Shown here: in pieces, positions 41,235 through 51,723 of the stretch | How the letters are laid out: the number at the start of each line of letters is the position of its first letter | Position numbering within the stretch: the first letter of the stretch is position 1 | DNA from: an uncultured Photobacterium sp. | GTDB lineage: Bacteria; Pseudomonadota; Gammaproteobacteria; Enterobacterales; Vibrionaceae | NCBI RefSeq assembly: GCF_947039875.1 | Contig: NZ_CAMRAN010000017.1 | Coordinates: 1 to 64,000 of the forward strand | Reading direction: 5' to 3' | Length of the DNA stretch: 64,000 bases | The notes under the pieces: model-generated | Databases searched by the model: none | What the model was told of the DNA's origin: nothing | What the model saw: only the letters and a program-made list of their open reading frames with translations | Position numbers and translations under genes: made by a program

Positions 41235-41274
41235 GGGAGACTGATCCTATACATTAAACGTAGGTAGCCATGAT

Positions 41275-41790
41275 ATGAAACTGACCTCAAAAGGAAGATA
41301 TGCGGTGACTGCAATGTTAGATGTCGCATTGCACTCACATAATGGACCAGTACCGTTGGCTGATATTTCAGAACGTCAAGGGATCTCACTGTCCTACCTA
41401 GAACAATTATTTTCGCGTCTTCGAAAAGCGGGCTTGGTAACAAGTGTTCGTGGGCCTGGCGGTGGTTATCGCTTGGGTGAAGATGCTAGTAATATCGCTG
41501 TTGGTATGGTTATCGCTGCGGTTGATGAATCAGTTGATGCCACTAAGTGCCAAGGGAAAGGCGGATGTCAAGGCGGAGTGCGTTGTTTAACCCACACTCT
41601 ATGGCATGATTTAAGTGATCGTATCAGCGGATTTTTGAATAACATCACTCTTGGTGAGTTGATGAAGGATAATGATGTACAAGTTATTGCTGATCGTCAG
41701 GATGTGATCCTACGCAGTAATAACCAATCATCATTTGCAAATAAAAAATCACACGACAGTGCCCCTATCGGTGTCGATGTCCGCTCCTAG
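41275..41790 (+). CDS. iscR: Iron-sulfur cluster-sensing regulator IscR
   Basis: A 171-residue Rrf2-family winged-helix protein. It begins [20 protein letters not shown]. The [2Fe-2S] ligands are all present: C92, C98, C104 and H107 in [17 protein letters not shown]. With its cluster it represses isc; without it, it activates other assembly genes. First gene of the isc operon, with iscS 31 bases downstream. A long Ser/Asn-containing tail is slightly longer than in E. coli (162). Confidence 0.98.
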   Translation: MKLTSKGRYAVTAMLDVALHSHNGPVPLADISERQGISLSYLEQLFSRLRKAGLVTSVRGPGGGYRLGEDASNIAVGMVIAAVDESVDATKCQGKGGCQGGVRCLTHTLWHDLSDRISGFLNNITLGELMKDNDVQVIADRQDVILRSNNQSSFANKKSHDSAPIGVDVRS

Positions 41791-41821
41791 AGACCAGACG
41801 TTCGTGTTTTCGGAGAAGAAA

Positions 41822-43036
41822 ATGAAACTGCCAATATATTTTGATTACTCTGCAACTTGCCCGGTAGATCCTCGTGTTGCTGATAAAATGGTTCAGTGTT
41901 TAACTATGGATGGTACGTTTGGTAATCCAGCGTCACGTTCACACCGTTATGGCTGGCAAGCGGAAGAAGCGGTTGATGCTGCTCGTGAGTATATTGCTGA
42001 GTTAGTTAATGCTGATCCACGTGAAATTGTATTTACATCAGGTGCTACAGAATCTGATAACCTTGCAATTAAAGGTGCTGCGCATTTCTATAACAAGAAA
42101 GGCAAGCACGTTATTACATGTAAAACTGAGCACAAAGCGGTTCTTGACCCATGTCGTCAATTAGAGCGTGAAGGTTATGAGGTAACATACCTTGAGCCAG
42201 AGTCAAATGGCCTTATTGATTTGGCAAAACTACGCGACGCAATGCGTGAAGATACTGTGCTGGTTTCTATTATGCATGTGAATAATGAAATTGGTGTTAT
42301 TCAAGATATTGCAGCAATTGGCGAAATCTGTCGTGAAAACAAAACTATTTTCCATGTTGATGCAGCACAATCAGCAGGAAAACTGCCGATTGATGTGCAA
42401 ACGACGAAAGTTGATCTGATTTCATTCTCAGCGCACAAAATTTACGGTCCTAAAGGTATTGGTGCACTATATGTGCGTCGTAAGCCTCGTATTCGTCTTG
42501 AAGCGCAAATGCACGGTGGCGGCCATGAACGTGGTTTCCGTTCTGGTACTTTACCAACTCACCAAATTGTGGGTATGGGTGAAGCCTTCCGTATCGCTAA
42601 ACTTGAGATGGCACAAGATTACCAACACGCTGTTGAGATGCGTGAGCGTCTACTAAAAGGCCTTGAAGGCATCGAAGAGATGTCAATTAATGGTGATGTA
42701 GAACACCGTATTCCCAACAACCTTAATATTAGTTTTGCGTTTGTTGAAGGCGAGTCATTGCTAATGGCATTGAAAGATCTTGCTGTATCATCAGGTTCTG
42801 CATGTACTTCTGCAAGCTTAGAGCCATCATATGTATTACGTGCATTAGGCCTTAATGATGAATTAGCACATAGCTCAATCCGTTTCTCTTTTGGTCGTTT
42901 TACTACTGCTGAAGAAATTGATTATGCTGTTATTCAAATTAAACAAGCAGTAGATAAGCTACGTGCAATGTCACCTCTTTGGGATATGTTCAAAGATGGC
43001 ATTGATTTAAATACAGTTGAGTGGGCACACCACTAA
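41822..43036 (+). CDS. iscS: Cysteine desulfurase IscS
   Basis: A 404-residue PLP enzyme that takes sulfur from cysteine and passes it to IscU, TusA and ThiI. The PLP lysine is in [12 protein letters not shown] and the catalytic cysteine loop is [16 protein letters not shown]. The start [18 protein letters not shown] is the family start. An upstream frame from 41735 overlaps iscR and is not used; GGAGA lies six bases before ATG 41822. Confidence 0.98.
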   Translation: MKLPIYFDYSATCPVDPRVADKMVQCLTMDGTFGNPASRSHRYGWQAEEAVDAAREYIAELVNADPREIVFTSGATESDNLAIKGAAHFYNKKGKHVITCKTEHKAVLDPCRQLEREGYEVTYLEPESNGLIDLAKLRDAMREDTVLVSIMHVNNEIGVIQDIAAIGEICRENKTIFHVDAAQSAGKLPIDVQTTKVDLISFSAHKIYGPKGIGALYVRRKPRIRLEAQMHGGGHERGFRSGTLPTHQIVGMGEAFRIAKLEMAQDYQHAVEMRERLLKGLEGIEEMSINGDVEHRIPNNLNISFAFVEGESLLMALKDLAVSSGSACTSASLEPSYVLRALGLNDELAHSSIRFSFGRFTTAEEIDYAVIQIKQAVDKLRAMSPLWDMFKDGIDLNTVEWAHH

Positions 43037-43069
43037 TCTGCGGTTAGACATTATTCGAGGAAATTTATC

Positions 43070-43456
43070 ATGGCATATAGTGAAAAAGTCATCGATCATT
43101 ATGAAAATCCGCGTAACGTGGGTTCATTTGACAACGACGATAAAAGCATTGGTAGCGGTATGGTGGGTGCACCAGCCTGTGGTGATGTAATGAAACTTCA
43201 GATCAAAGTAACTGAAGATGGCATCATTGAAGATGCAAAGTTTAAAACTTATGGTTGTGGTTCAGCTATCGCATCAAGTTCACTGATCACTGAATGGGTG
43301 AAAGGTAAGACGTTAGACGAAGCTGCATCAATCAAGAACTCTGCAATTGCAGAAGAGCTTGAGCTACCACCGGTTAAGGTTCACTGTTCAATTCTTGCAG
43401 AAGATGCAATTAAAGCAGCAGTTAGCGATTATAAAAAGAAACACGAACAAAAATAA
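43070..43456 (+). CDS. iscU: Iron-sulfur scaffold protein IscU
   Basis: A 128-residue scaffold on which [2Fe-2S] clusters are built. The three ligands C37, C63 and C106 and D39 are present, and the HscA-recognition motif LPPVK is at residues 99-103. It follows iscS by 33 bases. Confidence 0.98.
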   Translation: MAYSEKVIDHYENPRNVGSFDNDDKSIGSGMVGAPACGDVMKLQIKVTEDGIIEDAKFKTYGCGSAIASSSLITEWVKGKTLDEAASIKNSAIAEELELPPVKVHCSILAEDAIKAAVSDYKKKHEQK

Positions 43457-43473
43457 TTTCTGAGGTTTGAAGT

Positions 43474-43797
43474 ATGGCCATTACTATCACTGAAGCGGCA
43501 GCTAGTCGCGTATCGACTTTTTTAGCTAACCGAGGCAAAGGCATTGGTTTACGCCTCGGTGTTCGCACTTCAGGGTGTTCGGGTATGGCGTATATCCTTG
43601 AGTTCGTCGATGAACTTGACGAAGGGGATCAGGTCTTTGAAGAGCAAGGTGTAAAAATTATCGTTGATGCAAAAAGCATGGTTTATCTTGATGGTACTGA
43701 GCTTGATTTCGCCAAAGAAGGCCTAAATGAAGGTTTTCAATTTAACAACCCTAACGTGTCAAGCGAATGTGGTTGTGGTGAAAGCTTCAACGTGTAA
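43474..43797 (+). CDS. iscA: A-type iron-sulfur carrier IscA
   Basis: A 107-residue A-type carrier that helps form [4Fe-4S] clusters on target proteins. The three cysteines are present: one in [10 protein letters not shown] and two in the terminal SECGCGESF. It follows iscU by 17 bases. A terminator-like structure separates it from hscB. Confidence 0.98.
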   Translation: MAITITEAAASRVSTFLANRGKGIGLRLGVRTSGCSGMAYILEFVDELDEGDQVFEEQGVKIIVDAKSMVYLDGTELDFAKEGLNEGFQFNNPNVSSECGCGESFNV

Positions 43798-43816
43798 TTG
43801 CTCATAGTGTTTTATT

Positions 43817-43871
43817 AAACCTGGCTGCTGGCCGCCATTATGGTGAGTGAGTTGTCAGGTTTATTTTTTAT
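43817..43871 (+). terminator. Terminator-like structure between iscA and hscB
   Basis: AAACCTG (43817-43823) pairs with CAGGTTT (43856-43862), an inner CCAT-TATGG arm fills the loop, and ATTTTTTAT follows. It may partly terminate, giving less hscBA-fdx than iscSUA. The hscB start lies just behind it. Confidence 0.55.
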
Positions 43872-43885
43872 ATATGGCTGCGATT

Positions 43886-44401
43886 ATGAATCATTTCGAA
43901 TTATTTGGATTACCGTTTCAATTTGATGTTGACGGTGGTTTACTGGCAACACAATTCCGCGAATTACAACGTCGATTCCATCCTGACAACTTTGCTACTG
44001 CATCTGAACGTGATCGATTACTATCGGTACAAAAAGCGTCTCAGATTAACGATGCTTTTCAAACGCTAAAGAATCCTGTCTCCCGTGCTGAATATATGCT
44101 TGCTGAACGCGATGAAGATATTCGTGGTGAGCAAAAGACGTTGCAAGATATGGATTTCTTGATGCAGCAAATGGAGCTACGTGAAGCGTTGGAAGTTATT
44201 TCTGATTCAACTGATCCTGAAGCCGCTTTGTTTGATTTTGAACAACAGGCAACAGCTATGTATAAGGCACAGTTGGATAAATTGACGTGTTTATTAAGCC
44301 AAGAGAATTGGTTTGAAGCTGCAGATGCAGTACGTAAGTTAAAGTTTATTGTTAAGTTGCGTGATGAAGTCGAACGTCTTGAAGAATCATTATTCGACTA
44401 A
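43886..44401 (+). CDS. hscB: Co-chaperone HscB (Hsc20)
   Basis: 171 residues, the E. coli length. The J domain (about 1-75) has RRFHPDNF with the HPD motif that stimulates HscA ATPase. The C-terminal helical domain binds IscU. I start it at ATG 43886 (MNHFELFGLPFQF), the family start; ATG 43874 would add four residues. The ribosome site is weak. Confidence 0.95.
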   Translation: MNHFELFGLPFQFDVDGGLLATQFRELQRRFHPDNFATASERDRLLSVQKASQINDAFQTLKNPVSRAEYMLAERDEDIRGEQKTLQDMDFLMQQMELREALEVISDSTDPEAALFDFEQQATAMYKAQLDKLTCLLSQENWFEAADAVRKLKFIVKLRDEVERLEESLFD

Positions 44402-44433
44402 TCAGCACTTGCGTTATTTAGACAGGAACGATA

Positions 44434-46287
44434 ATGGCATTTTTACAGATTTCTGAACCCGGTCAAAGTGCAGCACCGCATCAACAAAAATTAGCGGTTG
44501 GTATTGATTTAGGGACGACAAACTCATTAGTCGCAGCCGTTCGTAGCGGCGTTGCTGAGACATTAAAAGATGCTGAAGGGCGTTCAATTTTACCCTCTGT
44601 GGTGCATTATACTGAAAAGCATGTCATTACGGGTGATGCCGCGCGCGCTTACGCACAACGAGATCCAGTTAATACTATCCTATCGGTAAAACGTCTGATG
44701 GGACGCTCATTGGCTGATATCGAGCAGCGTTATCCACAATTGCCTTATCAATTTACGGCATCAGAAAACGGTTTACCGCAGCTAGTGACTCGTCAAGGAA
44801 CGATGAACCCAGTTCAGGTATCCGCTGAAATTTTAAAATCATTAAGTCAGCGTGCAGTCGAAAGTTTAGGTGGCGATCTTGAAGGGGTGGTGATCACTGT
44901 TCCTGCTTATTTTGATGATGCGCAGCGTGCCGGCACCAAAGATGCCGCTAAGTTAGCTAATCTCAATGTTTTGCGCTTACTTAATGAACCAACAGCAGCA
45001 GCGATTGCGTATGGCCTCGATTCTGGTCAAGAAGGTGTGATTGCGGTGTATGATCTTGGTGGTGGCACATTTGATATTTCAATTTTACGCTTATCAAAAG
45101 GCGTTTTTGAAGTGCTCGCAACGGGTGGCGATTCAGCATTAGGCGGTGATGATTTTGATCAACTGCTTGCTGATTGGATTTTACTTCAAGCGCAATTAAC
45201 CGAGACACTCACGCCGCAACAACGTCGTGAACTGCAAGATGCGGCTCAACAAGCAAAAGTAGCGTTAAGTGATACTAACAGCGTGACTATTAATGTCTTA
45301 GGTTGGCAGGGTGATATCACTCGTGAACAATTTGATGACTTAATTACGCCATTGGTAAAGAAAACCTTACTTGCCTGTCGTCGCGCATTAAAAGATGCTG
45401 ATATCACCATTGACAATGTGATTGAAACCGTCATGGTTGGTGGCTCAACTCGAGTGCCATTAGTACGTGAACTCGTGGGTAACTTTTTTGGTAAAATACC
45501 ATTAACCTCGATTGACCCTGATCAAGTGGTTGCTATTGGTGCAGCGATTCAAGCTGATATTCTGGTGGGTAATAAACCCGATGCAGATATGCTGCTATTA
45601 GACGTGATTCCATTGTCGTTAGGCATTGAAACCATGGGTGGCATGATCGAAAAAATTATTCCGCGTAATACCACATTGCCAGTTGCTCGCGCTCAAGAAT
45701 TTACCACCTTTAAAGATGGCCAAACAGCAATGTCGGTTCATATCGTTCAAGGTGAGCGTGAGATGGTGAGCGATTGTCGTTCATTAGCTCGATTTACTTT
45801 ACGCGGTATTCCACCAATGGCCGCTGGAGCTGCACATATTCGTGTGACTTATCAGGTTGATGCTGATGGCTTATTGTCGGTAACGGCAATGGAAAAAAGC
45901 AGCGGTGTGCAATCTTCTATTCAAGTGAAGCCATCTTACGGCTTATCGGATGATGAAATTGCTACCATGTTACGAGATTCAATGACATTTGCTCAAGATG
46001 ACAAGGATGCACGTGCATTAGCGGAACAACAGGTAGAAGCCGATCGCGTCCTTGAAGGACTGATTGCCGCTCTGGCAACAGACGGCAACACGTTATTAAG
46101 TGCTCAAGAACGCGAAGAATTAGAAACTGTAATGATGGAACTGGTTCAATTACGTCAGAGTGGCGACGCTCGTACTATTGAAGCAGGAATTAAGAAAACT
46201 GATAAGGCCAGCCAAGAGTTTGCGTCACGTCGAATGGATCAATCTATTCGTCAAGCGCTCGCTGGTCAGTCTATTGATGAGGTTTAG
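44434..46287 (+). CDS. hscA: Iron-sulfur assembly chaperone HscA
   Basis: A 617-residue Hsp70-type chaperone specialised for IscU. The ATPase domain shows [24 protein letters not shown] and [15 protein letters not shown]. The substrate-binding domain starts near residue 390 ([14 protein letters not shown]). It is followed by fdx two bases after its stop. Confidence 0.98.
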   Translation: MAFLQISEPGQSAAPHQQKLAVGIDLGTTNSLVAAVRSGVAETLKDAEGRSILPSVVHYTEKHVITGDAARAYAQRDPVNTILSVKRLMGRSLADIEQRYPQLPYQFTASENGLPQLVTRQGTMNPVQVSAEILKSLSQRAVESLGGDLEGVVITVPAYFDDAQRAGTKDAAKLANLNVLRLLNEPTAAAIAYGLDSGQEGVIAVYDLGGGTFDISILRLSKGVFEVLATGGDSALGGDDFDQLLADWILLQAQLTETLTPQQRRELQDAAQQAKVALSDTNSVTINVLGWQGDITREQFDDLITPLVKKTLLACRRALKDADITIDNVIETVMVGGSTRVPLVRELVGNFFGKIPLTSIDPDQVVAIGAAIQADILVGNKPDADMLLLDVIPLSLGIETMGGMIEKIIPRNTTLPVARAQEFTTFKDGQTAMSVHIVQGEREMVSDCRSLARFTLRGIPPMAAGAAHIRVTYQVDADGLLSVTAMEKSSGVQSSIQVKPSYGLSDDEIATMLRDSMTFAQDDKDARALAEQQVEADRVLEGLIAALATDGNTLLSAQEREELETVMMELVQLRQSGDARTIEAGIKKTDKASQEFASRRMDQSIRQALAGQSIDEV

Positions 46288-46289
46288 GC

Positions 46290-46628
46290 ATGCCTAAGAT
46301 TATAATTTTACCCAATGAAGAACATTGCCCTGAAGGCGCAATTTTAGAAGCGCAATCAGGCGAAACTATCCTAGATGTTGCACTGCGTAATGGCATTGAA
46401 ATTGAGCATGCGTGTGAAAAGTCTTGTGCATGTACCACGTGTCATGTTGTTGTTCGAGAAGGCTTTGACTCGCTAAATGAGAGCGATGAACTTGAAGATG
46501 ATATGCTCGATAAAGCATGGGGACTTGAGCCAGAATCTCGATTGAGTTGTCAGGCACGGGTTGCTGATGATGACTTAGTGGTCGATATTCCTCGTTATAC
46601 AGTGAATCTCGCTTCTGAAGCACATTAA
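46290..46628 (+). CDS. fdx: [2Fe-2S] ferredoxin Fdx (isc)
   Basis: A 112-residue adrenodoxin-type ferredoxin that supplies electrons for cluster assembly. The ligands are C42, C48, C51 and C87, the same positions as in E. coli Fdx; C46 is the additional conserved cysteine. It lies two bases after hscA and is followed by a terminator. Confidence 0.98.
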   Translation: MPKIIILPNEEHCPEGAILEAQSGETILDVALRNGIEIEHACEKSCACTTCHVVVREGFDSLNESDELEDDMLDKAWGLEPESRLSCQARVADDDLVVDIPRYTVNLASEAH

Positions 46629-46640
46629 TAGAAACAGATA

Positions 46641-46673
46641 AATAGGTCGCCATTATAGCGGCCTATTTTTTTA
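46641..46673 (+). terminator. Rho-independent terminator after fdx
   Basis: AATAGGTCGC (46641-46650) pairs with GCGGCCTATT (46658-46667) with one G-U pair, loop CATTATA, and a T run follows. It places iscX behind the main terminator of the isc operon. Confidence 0.92.
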
Positions 46674-46753
46674 GCTATTGATTAGGATTGTGGTTATTTA
46701 TCAGAGTCATGTTACGTTAATTTGTTATTTTATTAAGAAAATGAGGATTTATT

Positions 46754-46951
46754 ATGAGTCTACAATGGATTGATTCACGTGATATTGCTATTGAACTGAT
46801 TGAGTTATACCCAGACGTTGATCCAACCCAAGTACGGTTTACTGATTTAAGGGATTGGATCGTGGCACTGGATGAATTTGATGATGATGTTGACCATTGT
46901 AATGAGAAAATTTTAGAAGCCGTACAGATGTGCTGGATTGACGAACAATAA
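46754..46951 (+). CDS. iscX: Iron-sulfur assembly regulator IscX
   Basis: 65 acidic residues, starting MSLQWIDSRDIAIELIELYPDVDP. IscX binds IscS and iron and tunes cluster assembly. In E. coli it is the last isc gene. Here a terminator lies between fdx and iscX, and GAGGA precedes the ATG, so it depends on read-through or a promoter in the 125-bp gap. Confidence 0.96.
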   Translation: MSLQWIDSRDIAIELIELYPDVDPTQVRFTDLRDWIVALDEFDDDVDHCNEKILEAVQMCWIDEQ

Positions 46952-47096
46952 TTGGAACCACGAAAAGCCTGTTTTATTGTTGCCTCTAAAAGGGGATGGG
47001 CATAGTCTTATTGGTTATAAAAATAGTATAACAATGACGCAGTAATCAACTTTATTTAATTGCTTGGCTGTGTGGTATTTATCAAGGAGCTTATCA

Positions 47097-48380
47097 ATGT
47101 CTACCATAATGTCTGTGAGTCTTTCTCATCAAGCGGCAGGGTCGCAATGGGGAACAAATGCATTAATTAGTTTTGGTGCAGAAGGCAGTGTGATTCATGT
47201 GTCGACCCATGATCTTTTGGGCGATATTCAACGTGCTGGCCGTCGGTTTGATGCGCAAGGCATTAAAGCGGTTAACTTAATCGGCATGGCATGGGGCTTA
47301 GACGCAATTTGGGCATTTCTGCAGGGGTATCGTAATCCAAAGACCGATAATTTGGTGACTTGGGAGCCATTAAATAAAGCGGATGAAGCCGAATTACAGG
47401 CACGAATTAAAACGATTAACTGGGTGTGCGATATTATCAATCAACCCGCTGATGTAGTTGCGCCATCACAATTAGCTGCGCGTGCTGGCGAGTTTATTAA
47501 GTCATTAGCGCCTGAACATGTGACTTACAAAATTGTGAAAGGTAACGACTTATTAGATGAAGGCTGGAATGGTATTCATGTTGTCGGTCGTGGTTCTGAT
47601 CACCGTCCAGCGATGCTACGTTTAGATTATAATCCAACGGGTGATGCTGATGCACCCGTATTTGCTTGTGTCGTTGGTAAAGGCATTACCTTTGACTCCG
47701 GTGGCTATAGCATTAAGCCATCAGCAGGTATGGCATCAATGAAAGCCGATATGGGTGGTGCAGCATTAGCAACCGGTGGTCTAGCATTAGCAATGGCACG
47801 TGGGCTTAATAAGCGAATTAAATTAGTTTTATGTTGTGCTGAAAACATGATTTCAGGCCGTGCACTAAAATTAGGCGATATCATTAAATATAAAAATGGT
47901 AAAACCGTTGAAGTGTTAAATACTGATGCCGAAGGACGATTAGTACTGGCTGATGGTTTGATGTATGCTAATAGCCAACACCCTGAATTAATTATTGATT
48001 GCGCGACATTAACGGGCTCTGCAAAAATGGCATTAGGTAATGATTACCATGCGCTATTAAGTTTTGATCTGGCTTTATCTCGTCAAGCATTAGCGGCGGC
48101 AGAGCTAGAAGGTGAAGGTATGTGGCCATTACCTTTAGCGGAAATTCACCGTAAAATGTTGCCATCAAACTTTGCTGATCTAGCTAATATTTCTAGTGGT
48201 GATTTTATGCCAGGCGCTAGTACAGCTGCGGCATTTTTATCTTATTTTGTTGATGATTATCAGCAAGGCTGGATGCACATTGATGCTAGCGGTACTTACC
48301 GTAAGAGCGGTAATGATCAATGGGCAGCAGGTGCGACGGGTATGGGAGTAAAAACCTTGGCACGTATTCTCGCTCAATAA
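47097..48380 (+). CDS. pepB: Peptidase B (M17 leucyl aminopeptidase)
   Basis: 427 residues, the length of E. coli PepB, from ATG 47097 with AAGGAG eight bases upstream. It is a two-metal aminopeptidase for Leu/Cys-Gly type substrates in the cytoplasm. The active site is [20 protein letters not shown], then SMKADMGGA, and [14 protein letters not shown]. It is adjacent to iscX, the usual order. A second, related gene follows in tandem. Confidence 0.95.
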   Translation: MSTIMSVSLSHQAAGSQWGTNALISFGAEGSVIHVSTHDLLGDIQRAGRRFDAQGIKAVNLIGMAWGLDAIWAFLQGYRNPKTDNLVTWEPLNKADEAELQARIKTINWVCDIINQPADVVAPSQLAARAGEFIKSLAPEHVTYKIVKGNDLLDEGWNGIHVVGRGSDHRPAMLRLDYNPTGDADAPVFACVVGKGITFDSGGYSIKPSAGMASMKADMGGAALATGGLALAMARGLNKRIKLVLCCAENMISGRALKLGDIIKYKNGKTVEVLNTDAEGRLVLADGLMYANSQHPELIIDCATLTGSAKMALGNDYHALLSFDLALSRQALAAAELEGEGMWPLPLAEIHRKMLPSNFADLANISSGDFMPGASTAAAFLSYFVDDYQQGWMHIDASGTYRKSGNDQWAAGATGMGVKTLARILAQ

Positions 48381-48398
48381 TATAAATTATACAGTAGT

Positions 48399-48450
48399 AA
48401 GCCTTCTTAATGATTTTTTCTCGTTAAAATCGTCTAAGAGGGCTTTTTTT
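48399..48450 (+). terminator. Terminator between the two pepB paralogs
   Basis: AAGCCTTCTTA (48399-48409) pairs with TAAGAGGGCTT (48435-48445) with one wobble pair, an inner GATTTT/AAAATC arm, and a T run. The second gene therefore needs its own promoter. Confidence 0.88.
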
Positions 48451-48510
48451 ATATTTAAATTGCGCTAAATAAAAAATACAGACTATAAATAAAACAAGAG
48501 GTTATCAATA

Positions 48511-49788
48511 ATGTTGACAGTAAATTTATCAAAAGAGCCCGCACGTGCTCCTTGGGGTATTAATGCCTTAATCAGTTACCAAACTGACAGTGTCACTGTG
48601 CATTATGGTGATGCATTTGGTTTGCGTCGTATTCAACAAGCGGGCCGACAAATTCAAACACAAGGGGTTGAAGCGGTAAGTTTGAGTGGTGACGGTTGGA
48701 ATTATGAGTGTCAATGGGCTTTTTATTGTGGTTTTGCCGCTACCATGGATACGGTTGCCATTAAATGGGCATCGATTGATGAAGATGAGCTTGAATTGTT
48801 AAATGCACGTCGACATAGCCATGATTGGGCGCGGAAAATCATTAATACAGGCCCTGATACAATCTATCCGCAACAATTAGCTAAAGCTGCGGTGAGTTTT
48901 TTGACTGAAATTGGGGGTGAACATATTCATGCCCAAATGATTGTTGGTGATGAGCTTTTGGCTGATGGTTGGATTGGTATTCACAGTGTTGGTCGAGGTA
49001 GTCAGCACCCGCCAGTATTATTAACTGTTGATTATAACCCTACTACCGATCCTGATGCGCCTATCAGTGCTTGTTTAGTAGGAAAAGGGATCACCTTTGA
49101 TTCAGGTGGTTACAGTTTAAAACCCAGTGCTGGCATGGTCAGTATGAAGTGCGATATGGGGGGCGCGGCAACAGTTACTGCTGCATTAGGGTATGCCATT
49201 GCACAAGGTTTAACGAAGCGGGTCAAACTTATTCTTTGTTGTGCTGAAAATATGGTGTCAGGCGATGCTTATAAACTTGGCGATGTGTTAACGTATAGCA
49301 ATGGGGTATCGGTTGAAATTGTAAATACCGATGCTGAAGGGCGGTTGGTACTTGCTGATGGCTTATTAATGGCGTCTGCAACTAAAGCGCCGTTAATTAT
49401 TGATGCTGCAACATTAACTGGTGCCGCTATGATGGCTGTTGGTAGTGATTACAATGCCATTTTTGGGTTTGATAAAACATTATTAAGCCGTGCTCAACAA
49501 TTATCAGAGCTAGTGAATGAACCTGCATGGCCATTGCCTCTTGAAAAATGGCATCAAGGCTACTGTCCTTCTGCATTTGCAGATACCGCTAATAGCCGCG
49601 TTCAAAAAGGTGGCGGTATGGGTGGTGCATCAAATGCAGCTGGATTTTTATCACGCTTTGTTGATACGGATAATTGCAGTTGGATTCATTTTGATTTAGC
49701 TGCATGTTATCGTGATAGTGCCGATCCACGTTGGGCAGTCGGTGCGACGGGCTTAGGTATTGCAAATATTGCAGGATTGCTATTGTAA
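48511..49788 (+). CDS. Second PepB-type M17 aminopeptidase (tandem paralog)
   Basis: 425 residues, aligned end to end with the preceding PepB. All active-site blocks are intact: [39 protein letters not shown] and [14 protein letters not shown]. The N-terminal regulatory domain is clearly more diverged (MLTVNLSKEPARAPWGINAL). I see no sign of decay. It has AGAGG before the ATG and a terminator upstream. I know only one pepB at this place in Vibrio, so this looks like a local duplication or a paralog with changed specificity. Confidence 0.93.
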   Translation: MLTVNLSKEPARAPWGINALISYQTDSVTVHYGDAFGLRRIQQAGRQIQTQGVEAVSLSGDGWNYECQWAFYCGFAATMDTVAIKWASIDEDELELLNARRHSHDWARKIINTGPDTIYPQQLAKAAVSFLTEIGGEHIHAQMIVGDELLADGWIGIHSVGRGSQHPPVLLTVDYNPTTDPDAPISACLVGKGITFDSGGYSLKPSAGMVSMKCDMGGAATVTAALGYAIAQGLTKRVKLILCCAENMVSGDAYKLGDVLTYSNGVSVEIVNTDAEGRLVLADGLLMASATKAPLIIDAATLTGAAMMAVGSDYNAIFGFDKTLLSRAQQLSELVNEPAWPLPLEKWHQGYCPSAFADTANSRVQKGGGMGGASNAAGFLSRFVDTDNCSWIHFDLAACYRDSADPRWAVGATGLGIANIAGLLL

Positions 49789-49866
49789 GTTAACAATAGT
49801 TATTCGTGGCGATGAAGTGCGACTAAGTAAATGGACGGCAACTAGACTCAAAAGGAAATTATAATA

Positions 49867-50298
49867 ATGACAATAGAAAAAACGTTTTCAATCGTAAAGC
49901 CGGATGCTGTTAAACGAAATTTAATTGGCGCTATTTATCAACGTTTCGAAAATGCAGGCTTAAAAATTGTTGCTGCTAAAATGTTACAGCTAACTAAAAC
50001 TCAAGCTCAAGGGTTTTATGCTGAACATGAAGGCAAACCTTTCTATGATGAATTAGTTGATTTTATGACTTCAGGCCCGGTGATGGTACAAGTGCTTGAA
50101 GGGGAAAATGCGATTGTTCGTTATCGAGAATTGATGGGTAAAACGAATCCACAAGAAGCTGCATGTGGCACTATTCGTGCTGATTTTGCACTTAGCTTAC
50201 GTTATAACTCGGTTCATGGTTCAGATAGCCCACTATCAGCCGAACGTGAGATCAGCTACTTCTTTGCCGCTGATGAGCTATGTCCACGTAGCGAGTAA
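49867..50298 (+). CDS. ndk: Nucleoside diphosphate kinase
   Basis: A 143-residue kinase that balances NTP and dNTP pools. The phospho-histidine is H117 in NSVHGSDS. It begins [25 protein letters not shown] lies before the ATG. It is a single gene with its own terminator. Confidence 0.98.
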   Translation: MTIEKTFSIVKPDAVKRNLIGAIYQRFENAGLKIVAAKMLQLTKTQAQGFYAEHEGKPFYDELVDFMTSGPVMVQVLEGENAIVRYRELMGKTNPQEAACGTIRADFALSLRYNSVHGSDSPLSAEREISYFFAADELCPRSE

Positions 50299-50335
50299 TG
50301 ATTCGTCGCTGAAAAAATAAGCGAAACCAAACACT

Positions 50336-50367
50336 AAAGGGAGGCTAAGGCTTCCCTTTATTATTTT
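50336..50367 (+). terminator. Rho-independent terminator of ndk
   Basis: AAAGGGAGGC-TAAG-GCTTCCCTTT is a 10-bp stem with one G-U pair, followed by ATTATTTT. Confidence 0.9.
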
Positions 50368-50543
50368 AAACATCAAGATTGTTATCACCACTAAAATAAC
50401 CATACATTGCATGGGTGGAAACTCGCGCCTAAAGGCTGTACAATTTCGCGCCTTAAACCCTGATAACTACGATGAGACTGCCATTTGCAGATCTCCGAGT
50501 TATAAAGGCGCAGCAATAGTCATTTTTAGTGAGGCACCAACCG

Positions 50544-51665
50544 ATGACAACTGTCAAAATTAATCTGCTGGATTTCGATCGCAAAGGTCTGCGTAAATAC
50601 TTTGCCGAAGAGCTAAATGAAAAGCCATTCCGAGCAGATCAGATAATGAAATGGATTTATCATTTCGGTTGTGATGACTTTGATAAAATGAACAATATTA
50701 ACAAAAAACTGCGTGAAAAATTGCAGCGCGTTGCTGAAATTCGTGCTCCTGAAGTCTCTAACGCACAATACTCAAATGATGGCACTATCAAATGGGCGAT
50801 GCGTGTTGGCGATCAAGACGTAGAGACGGTTTATATTCCAGATGAAGATCGCGCAACTTTATGTGTGTCTTCTCAAGTAGGCTGTGCGCTAGAGTGTAAA
50901 TTTTGTTCAACTGGCCAACAAGGTTTTAACCGTAATTTACGTGTTTCTGAAATTATTGGTCAAGTATGGCGTGCAGCGAAAGAAATTGGTATTCAAAAAG
51001 AAACTGGTCGCCGTCCTATTACTAATATCGTAATGATGGGTATGGGTGAGCCACTGCTGAATATGAAAAACTTAATTCCAGCATTAGAAATTATGCTCGA
51101 TGATTTAGGTTTTGGTTTATCTAAGCGTCGCGTTACGGTATCAACATCTGGTGTTGTTTCAGGTTTAGAGCAAATGATCGGTACTATCGATGTGGCTCTT
51201 GCTATTTCACTGCATGCGCCGACGGATGAATTACGTTCACAAATCATGCCGATTAACGATCGCTGGAATATTGAAATCTTCTTAGACACAGTTCGTCGTT
51301 ATGTTGATTCAACCAATGCGAACCGTGGCCGTGTAACAATTGAATACGTGCTACTTGATCATGTTAATGATGATATGGAACATGCACGTCAGCTTGGCCG
51401 TCTATTAAAAGATACACCAGCTAAAATTAACTTAATTCCATTTAACCCATATCCAGGTTCTCCTTACAAAAAACCTAGTAATTCACGTATAGATCGCTTT
51501 ATGAAAACTCTAATGGAGTATGATTACACCGTAACTGTACGTAAAACTCGTGGTGATGATATTGATGCTGCTTGTGGCCAATTAGTGGGTGATGTAATTG
51601 ACCGCACTAAACGTACTCAAGCAAAGCAATCAATGGGGGAGTCTATTGCAGTTAAAACCCTTTAA
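50544..51665 (+). CDS. rlmN: Dual-specificity rRNA/tRNA C2-methyladenosine methyltransferase RlmN
   Basis: A 373-residue radical-SAM enzyme that methylates A2503 of 23S rRNA and A37 of some tRNAs. The cluster motif is [11 protein letters not shown], and the methyl-carrier cysteine region is DIDAACGQL near the C-terminus. ATG 50544 ([12 protein letters not shown]) has GAGG nine bases upstream; a GTG at 50529 is in frame but less likely. It begins the long co-directional cluster up to der. Confidence 0.97.
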   Translation: MTTVKINLLDFDRKGLRKYFAEELNEKPFRADQIMKWIYHFGCDDFDKMNNINKKLREKLQRVAEIRAPEVSNAQYSNDGTIKWAMRVGDQDVETVYIPDEDRATLCVSSQVGCALECKFCSTGQQGFNRNLRVSEIIGQVWRAAKEIGIQKETGRRPITNIVMMGMGEPLLNMKNLIPALEIMLDDLGFGLSKRRVTVSTSGVVSGLEQMIGTIDVALAISLHAPTDELRSQIMPINDRWNIEIFLDTVRRYVDSTNANRGRVTIEYVLLDHVNDDMEHARQLGRLLKDTPAKINLIPFNPYPGSPYKKPSNSRIDRFMKTLMEYDYTVTVRKTRGDDIDAACGQLVGDVIDRTKRTQAKQSMGESIAVKTL

Positions 51666-51723
51666 ATTAGCTTAGCTATTATAACCACTTCGCGGTTTAA
51701 CACGGATGTTAAGGTGAGTAAAA

